Origin: JACOMY01 sp046233115 | GTDB taxonomy: Bacteria; Pseudomonadota; Alphaproteobacteria; Kiloniellales; JACOMY01 | Direction: 5' to 3' | Assembly (NCBI GenBank): GCA_046233115.1 | Contig: JBJXHM010000009.1 | Location: forward strand, 124,001 to 188,000 | Length of the DNA: 64,000 bases | Part shown: in pieces, positions 59,341-64,000 of the stretch | How positions within the stretch are numbered: position 1 is the first letter of the stretch | Layout: each line of letters opens with the position of its first letter | Translations under genes and position numbers: made by a program | Notes under the pieces: model-generated | Told to the model about the DNA's origin: nothing | Databases searched by the model: none | The model's input: the letters and a program-made list of their open reading frames with translations, nothing else

Positions 59341-60252
59341 CTAGCGCCCGTAGATCTTATTGATGCCGAACAGGCGGTTGGCGAAATAGAGAATCAACAA
59401 GGTCACCAGCAGCAGGGCAACCCCGAGCGAGGAGGCCGCGCCCCAGTTGAAGTAGACCGCGACGTTGGTCTCGATCCGCATCGCCCACATCTGCACCCGT
59501 CCGCCGCCAAGCAGCACCGGGGTCACGTAGAAGCCGAGGCAGAGCACGAAGACCAGGGTGAAGCCGGCCGCCAGGCCCGGCAGCGAGAGCGGGAAGAAGA
59601 CCTGCCAGAAGGCCTTGGAGGGCGAGGCGCCGCAGTTGGAGGCGGCCCGCATCAGGTCGGTGGGGATCGACTTCATCGCCGCATAGAGCGGTAGCACCAT
59701 GAAGGGCAACATGATGTGGGTCATGCCGATCACCGTACCGGTCTGGTTGTGAACCAGCTTGAGCGGCGCATCGATCAGGCCCCAGTCCTGCAGCCAGGTG
59801 TTGATCAGGCCCTTGCGCTGCAGGATCACCAGCCAGGCGTAGGTGCGCACCAGCAGCGAGGTCCAGAAGGGGAGCAGCACGGCGATCATGCAGATACCCG
59901 CCGCACGCCGGGGAAGCTGGGTCAGGAAGTAGGCCAGCGGGTAGCCCAGCGCGATGCAGAGCCCGGTGACCAGGACGCCAACCTCGAAGGTGGTGGCGAA
60001 GGTCTTGATGTAGAGCGGGTCGAACAGGCGGTCGTAGTTCTCCCAGGTGAACTTGTCGTCCTTGTCGTAGAGCGACAGCCAGAAGAGCCAGCCGATCGGC
60101 AGGTAGAGGATGATGCCGAGCAGCAGGAAGGAGGGCGTGGTGAGGCCGAGCAGCTTGCGATGCTCTTGCTCGCCATCCTTGCGCAGGGCCTCTCGATTGG
60201 GCGCTTCCCGGTCGGTTTCCGCTTGGATGCGATCGGAGAGGGAGACGGTCAT
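59341..60252 (-). CDS. ABC transporter permease, PotB type (second importer)
   Basis: 303 residues, six TM helices after a ~35-residue charged cytoplasmic N-terminus (DRIQAETDREAPNREALRKDGEQEHRK). Docking loop RAASNCGASPSKAFWQVFFPLSLPG. The segment VTPVLLGGGRVQMWAMRIE before the last helix marks the PotB/HydB group. 17 bases after the ATPase gene. Confidence 0.92.
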   Translation of the reverse strand: MTVSLSDRIQAETDREAPNREALRKDGEQEHRKLLGLTTPSFLLLGIILYLPIGWLFWLSLYDKDDKFTWENYDRLFDPLYIKTFATTFEVGVLVTGLCIALGYPLAYFLTQLPRRAAGICMIAVLLPFWTSLLVRTYAWLVILQRKGLINTWLQDWGLIDAPLKLVHNQTGTVIGMTHIMLPFMVLPLYAAMKSIPTDLMRAASNCGASPSKAFWQVFFPLSLPGLAAGFTLVFVLCLGFYVTPVLLGGGRVQMWAMRIETNVAVYFNWGAASSLGVALLLVTLLILYFANRLFGINKIYGR

Positions 60253-60269
60253 GGGCCAGCTCCTTTCGA

Positions 60270-61355
60270 TCAGTCTGCGTTCGGGACGACGATGGTGTCC
60301 TCGGGGTGCAGGCCCAGGAAGATCGGTTCGCCTTCCTTCGGCATGCTGGCCAGGGTCTCGCGCCGAGTGGGCTGTCGGATCGCCATGGTCTGGCCGCTCT
60401 GCAGCCCGACGTAGAGCAGGAAGCTCTCGCCCTGGTAGACCATCTCCTTCACCTGGCCGCGGATCAGGTTTAGGCCCTGGCCGTCCTGTCCGTTGGTCAG
60501 AACCTCCAGCTTCTCGGGCCGCACCACCAGCAGGTTCTCGCCGCTGCCGGCGGACGAATCGTCCGGCAGCACCAGCGGCACGCCGTCCAGCAGGATCTGT
60601 CCGCCCTGGCTTGCGACCGGCAGGAAGGAGGACTCGCCGATGAAGTCGGCCACGAAGCGGTTCTGCGGCCGCTCGTAGAGATGCCCGGGTTTGTCGATCT
60701 GGGCGAAGCGGCCCTGGTTGATCACCGCCACCCGGTCCGACATGGTCAGCGCCTCGCGCTGGTCGTGGGTCACATAGACCGTGGTCATGCCCAGCCGCTC
60801 GTGCAGGTGGCGGATTTCTATCTGCATGGTCTCGCGCAGCTTCTTGTCGAGCGCTGAGAGCGGTTCGTCCATCAAGAGGATGCGCGGTTCGAAGACGATC
60901 GCGCGGGCGAGCGCTACGCGCTGCCGCTGGCCGCCGGAAAGCTGGTCGACGCGCCGCCCGGCGAGATGACCCAGTTCCACCAGGTCGAGGGCCTTCAGCA
61001 CCCGCTCCTTCTGGTCCGCCTTCCCGACCTTTCTGAGGCGGAGCGGGTAGGCGACGTTGTGGAACACGTCCATGTGGGGGAAGAGGGCGTAGTTCTGGAA
61101 GACCATGCCGACGCCGCGCTTGTGCGGCGGGGTCAGCACCATCTCGTCCTCACCGAAGCGGACCGATCCGCTATCGGGGCGTACGAAGCCAGCCAGCACC
61201 ATCAGCAGCGTGGTCTTGCCGGAACCGGAGGGGCCAAGGAGGGTTATGAACTCGCCGCTCTCGACCTCCAGGGAAACGTCGTCCAGGGCTTTGAAACTAC
61301 CATAGGCCTTGGTCACGTTGCGGATGGACAATGGGAGCGAAAGATCAGTCGACAT
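60270..61355 (-). CDS. ABC transporter ATPase, PotA type (second importer)
   Basis: 361 residues. Walker A GPSGSGKTT, Q-loop VFQNYALFPHMDV, signature LSGGQRQRVALARAI, Walker B ILLMDEPLSALDKKL, H-loop VTHDQREALTM and a C-terminal TOBE domain (about 280-355). It follows the binding-protein gene by 79 bases that hold a strong hairpin. Gene order here (binding protein, ATPase, permeases) differs from the 9-13 kb importer. Confidence 0.94.
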   Translation of the reverse strand: MSTDLSLPLSIRNVTKAYGSFKALDDVSLEVESGEFITLLGPSGSGKTTLLMVLAGFVRPDSGSVRFGEDEMVLTPPHKRGVGMVFQNYALFPHMDVFHNVAYPLRLRKVGKADQKERVLKALDLVELGHLAGRRVDQLSGGQRQRVALARAIVFEPRILLMDEPLSALDKKLRETMQIEIRHLHERLGMTTVYVTHDQREALTMSDRVAVINQGRFAQIDKPGHLYERPQNRFVADFIGESSFLPVASQGGQILLDGVPLVLPDDSSAGSGENLLVVRPEKLEVLTNGQDGQGLNLIRGQVKEMVYQGESFLLYVGLQSGQTMAIRQPTRRETLASMPKEGEPIFLGLHPEDTIVVPNAD

Positions 61356-61386
61356 TGCGGCCTCATCGTAGGGAATCTAAGCAAGA

Positions 61387-61415
61387 AGGGCCGTCCGGGT
61401 CTGCCGGACGGCCCT
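61387..61415 (-). promoter_or_regulatory. Perfect 12-bp intercistronic stem-loop
   Basis: AGGGCCGTCCGG (61387-61398) pairs perfectly with CCGGACGGCCCT (61404-61415) around a 5-base loop, 19 bases after the binding-protein stop on the minus strand. No T-tract follows. It should protect the upstream message or attenuate the ATPase and permease genes. Confidence 0.8.
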
Positions 61416-61434
61416 CTCCCAATTGGGAAAATGC

Positions 61435-62466
61435 CTACTCGGCGATGAACAGGTCGAAACGCTCCTGCAGTTCGTCGTACTTGCCGTTCCACCACTGCGG
61501 GTCGAAGATCACCGAGACGGCGACGTTCTTCGGCGAAGAGGGCAGGGCCTCGGCCACGTCCGCATCGATGAGGCCGGTTTCGAAAGCCTTCAGGTTCACC
61601 GGCCCGTAGTTGATGTACTTCGGCAGGTTGGCCTGTGGGATCGGCTTCAGGAACTCGTTGATGGCCTTCATGGCCAGTTCCTTGTTCGGCGCACCCTTCG
61701 GCACCACCAGGCAGTCGAAGTCGAGCAGCGCGCCGTCCCAGGAGATCGCCGCCTTGGCACCCGCCTTGATGGCATTGCCGATGCGGCCGTTCCAGGCCCC
61801 GATCATCTCGACCTCGCCGTCGGTGACGAGCTGGGCGGACTGTGCGCCCGACTTCCACCACACCGCGACGTCGTCCTTGATGGTCTCCAGCTTCTTGAAG
61901 GCCCGGTCGACGTCGATCGGATAGACCTGCTCGTGCGGCACGCCGTCAGCCATCAGCGCGCTCTCGAGCACGTAGTAGGGCTTGCGATACATGGAGCGCG
62001 CACCCGGGAACTTCTCGGTGTCGTAGAAGTCAGCCCAGGTCTTCGGCGGCTCTGGATAGGCCTCGGTCGAGTAGCCCAGCACGGTCGAGAAGAAGATGAT
62101 GCCGACCCAGTGGCTGTCGACCAGGTTGGCCGGTACGCCGTCGGTATTGATCACGTTGTAGTCCAAGGGCTCCAGCATGCCCTCTTCCTTCAACTGGACG
62201 CAGGAGTTGGAGCCCAACTCGACGACGTCCCAGGTCGGGCTGCCGGACTGCACCTGGGCACGCACGTCCTGCATGCCGTTGGTGGTGTCCTCCTTGATGG
62301 TGATGCCGAGGGCCTCGGCCGCAGGCTCGTAGAAAGCCTTGCGCTCGGCTTCCTGGAAGCTACCGCCCCAGGACACCGAGGTGATGCTGTCTTCGGCCAC
62401 AGCCGCGCCGCCCCAGACGACGAGGGCGGCGGAAAAGACTCCGCCCAGCAGTTTACGTTTGGTCAT
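61435..62466 (-). CDS. Periplasmic solute-binding protein, PotD/PotF superfamily (second importer)
   Basis: 343 residues from the ATG at 62466 with a Sec signal (MTKRKLLGGVFSAALVVWGG, cleavage at AVA|ED). Mature start SITSVSWGGSFQEAERKAFYEPAAEALGI belongs to the type II binding proteins of amine and opine-like importers. WDVVELGSNSCVQLKEEGMLEPLDY and GIIFFSTVLGYSTEAY are family segments. First gene of the importer-deacylase operon, divergent from the M24 hydrolase gene. Confidence 0.92.
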   Translation of the reverse strand: MTKRKLLGGVFSAALVVWGGAAVAEDSITSVSWGGSFQEAERKAFYEPAAEALGITIKEDTTNGMQDVRAQVQSGSPTWDVVELGSNSCVQLKEEGMLEPLDYNVINTDGVPANLVDSHWVGIIFFSTVLGYSTEAYPEPPKTWADFYDTEKFPGARSMYRKPYYVLESALMADGVPHEQVYPIDVDRAFKKLETIKDDVAVWWKSGAQSAQLVTDGEVEMIGAWNGRIGNAIKAGAKAAISWDGALLDFDCLVVPKGAPNKELAMKAINEFLKPIPQANLPKYINYGPVNLKAFETGLIDADVAEALPSSPKNVAVSVIFDPQWWNGKYDELQERFDLFIAE

Positions 62467-62673
62467 GTACCGGTCTCCCAATCTGGTTGCCTAGCCTCTC
62501 GCCGACGGTTCGGTGTCAGTGGGGTTTCCCACGTTGCCGCCGGTCAGCCTCTTGTGATCACATATGTTCATCGACATGGTCCAGCGGATCAACCGTCTTT
62601 CGCGATTTCGATTGTCGCAACCGGGGGATCGGCGGGCCGCACCAGGGCTCAATCGGGTTGGGAGACAGGCTAC

Positions 62674-63834
62674 ATGGCATTGCATTTCGAGCGGGCGGAG
62701 TTCGAGGCCCGCATCGAGGCGGCACGTGCGAAACTCAGGGAAGCGGACCTCTCCGCGCTCCTCATTTTCGGACAGGAAAGCCACTATTATCTCACGGGTT
62801 TCGACACCAGCGGCTACGTGTTCTTCCAGTGCCTGGTGCTGACAGCTGACGACCAGCCGCTGACCCTGCTGACCCGCCGGCCCGACCTGGAACAGGCACG
62901 CATCACCTCGATCATCGAGGACATCCGCCTCTGGTACGATTCCGAAGGCAAGGACCCCAGCGAGGAGCTCTTCGCGATCCTGGAGGAGAAGGGTCTGAAG
63001 GGCAGCCGAATCGGCATCGAGCGCGACACCTTCGGCCTGCTGGCCCGGAACTACGACTATGTCCGCGACCGCCTGGCGGGCTGGTGCAGCCTGGAAGACG
63101 GCTCGATGATCGTGCGCAGCCTGCGCGTCACCAAGTCGCCGGCGGAGATCGTCTACGTGCGTCGCGCGGCAGAACTGGCCGACGATTCGCTGGAAGCCAT
63201 GACCGCCGAGGCACGTCCAGGCGCCTTCGAGGGCAAGATCGCCGCGGCCGGTGCCGCCGCCATCCTGGCCGGTGGTGGCGATCCAGCCCCCTCCGGCCCG
63301 GTGCTGGGTTCGGCCGAACGGGCGCTGCTGGTGCGCGGCTCGACCGGCTTCCGCAACCTGGATCCGGTGGACCAGCTCACCCTGGAGTTCGCGGCCAGCT
63401 ATCGCCGCTACAACGCCTGCCTCATGCGTACCTTGCCGATCGGCCGCGGCGACCCGCGCCAGGAGCGCATGTTCCACGTCACCTTCGATGCGCTGACGGC
63501 GATGACCGCGGCCGCCCAGGTCGGCCGGCCGCTGGGCGACATCGATGCCGCCCATCGCCGGGTCTTCGATGCCGCCGGTTTCGGCCACGCCCGCATGTCC
63601 GCCTGCGGCTACTCTCTGGGTGCTACCTATCGTCCATCCTGGATGGACGTGCCGCCGATGCTCTACCTCGGCAATCCCATGCCGGCGGCGACGGGAATGG
63701 TGCTCTTTCTACACGCAATCCTGGCTGACGCCGAGGCGGGTCTCGCCATGAGTCTGGGGCACACCATCCTGGTTACCGAAGCCGGACCCGAGGTCTTGAG
63801 CAGGCTCACGCCTGAATACAAGGCACTGACCTAG
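62674..63834 (+). CDS. M24 (pita-bread) hydrolase of the creatinase/ectoine-hydrolase type, no metal ligands
   Basis: 386 residues from ATG 62674 (GGGAG upstream); the frame is open much further upstream only as antisense of the binding-protein gene. N-terminal creatinase domain about 8-150; pita-bread domain about 155-386. The five metal ligands of Xaa-Pro peptidases are not conserved: the D..D pair aligns to E238 and C249 (LEFAASYRRYNACLMRT) and the His region reads ACGYSLGATYRPSW. This is the look of metal-free members such as creatinase and EutD/DoeA. Divergent from the amine importer and M20 deacylase operon, so it probably acts on a related compound. Confidence 0.85.
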   Translation: MALHFERAEFEARIEAARAKLREADLSALLIFGQESHYYLTGFDTSGYVFFQCLVLTADDQPLTLLTRRPDLEQARITSIIEDIRLWYDSEGKDPSEELFAILEEKGLKGSRIGIERDTFGLLARNYDYVRDRLAGWCSLEDGSMIVRSLRVTKSPAEIVYVRRAAELADDSLEAMTAEARPGAFEGKIAAAGAAAILAGGGDPAPSGPVLGSAERALLVRGSTGFRNLDPVDQLTLEFAASYRRYNACLMRTLPIGRGDPRQERMFHVTFDALTAMTAAAQVGRPLGDIDAAHRRVFDAAGFGHARMSACGYSLGATYRPSWMDVPPMLYLGNPMPAATGMVLFLHAILADAEAGLAMSLGHTILVTEAGPEVLSRLTPEYKALT

Positions 63835-64000
63835 CACTCTTTCTACGTATTTCTCTGGCAAGGATCCGGAGCCTCGACGCGGCGGAAACGCCGCTCGGGT
63901 GGCTTTGGAGCCTGTCCGATAACCCTTTGCGTCGGGCCGTCGTCGGTTGCACACTGTCAACGGACGGGGGGAGAGACCGGGGAAGACGGCTGCCCTGTTG

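Noticed and set aside
61423..62673. Long upstream extension of the M24 hydrolase frame (open from 61423)
   Set aside because: It is antisense to the binding-protein gene, which has a signal peptide and family motifs. A well-placed ATG with GGGAG at 62674 gives the normal family N-terminus.
1..64000. CRISPR array, prophage or integrative element
   Set aside because: No regularly spaced direct repeats, integrase, phage structural genes or attachment-site duplication at a tRNA were seen.

Overview
The window is high-GC bacterial chromosome with a complete set of alphaproteobacterial signatures: the rpmH-rnpA-yidD-yidC-engB-argB-dapD-dapE order, a four-cysteine FnrL-type regulator, several solute-binding-protein ABC importers and dispersed palindromic intergenic repeats. 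It looks like a free-living Rhodospirillales-type organism (inference from gene order and protein character; no database search was possible). No rRNA, tRNA, CRISPR array, prophage or complete insertion sequence was recognised.

Layout. 1-7.4 kb: an ECF sigma factor with the start of its probable anti-sigma gene, a membrane class III nucleotide cyclase, a 2-oxoglutarate/Fe(II) oxygenase and an RND efflux pair. 7.4-13 kb: a six-gene minus-strand operon, in transcription order binding protein, two permeases, ATPase (spermidine/putrescine type), family 1 glycosyltransferase and cupin. 13.2-16.8 kb: a signalling cassette of an H-NOX-like protein that lacks the heme-ligand histidine, a PAS hybrid histidine kinase and a LuxR-type response regulator. 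16.8-20.6 kb: rmuC, def, fmt, truA. 20.9-28.2 kb: the housekeeping run on the minus strand. 28.7-35.7 kb: TVP38-type membrane protein plus flavoprotein disulfide reductase, an orphan sensor kinase, an RlmI-like rRNA methyltransferase, a GNAT-like gene divergent from fnrL with an FNR box between them, and a guanidinium exporter gene (gdx) behind a two-hairpin guanidine-II riboswitch. 35.7-40.6 kb: livKHMGF importer. 40.7-44.8 kb: thiolase, two MaoC hydratases and an acyl-CoA ligase, followed by a broken GNAT gene. 45.3-50.7 kb: polar amino-acid ABC importer with a class III aminotransferase and a divergent LysR regulator. 50.9-63.8 kb: a nitrogen-compound catabolism region with an amidase, a radical SAM/SPASM-like protein, a PuuB-like flavin oxidase, a ureohydrolase homologue missing key catalytic residues, an M20 deacylase with a second polyamine-type ABC importer, and an M24 (creatinase-fold) hydrolase without metal ligands.

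How it fits together. The 45-64 kb half reads as uptake and stepwise dismantling of amino, amido or N-acyl compounds; the exact substrates cannot be read from the sequence. Each of the four binding-protein importers has a stem-loop directly downstream of the binding-protein gene, which fits unequal expression within the operons.

Most interesting items: the heme-ligand-less H-NOX cassette, the degenerate ureohydrolase, the GIY-YIG gene enclosed by perfect 27-bp inverted palindromes (with a gene-less doublet of the same family at 20.7 kb), the radical SAM protein in the amidase/oxidase cluster, and the importer operon ending in a glycosyltransferase and a cupin.
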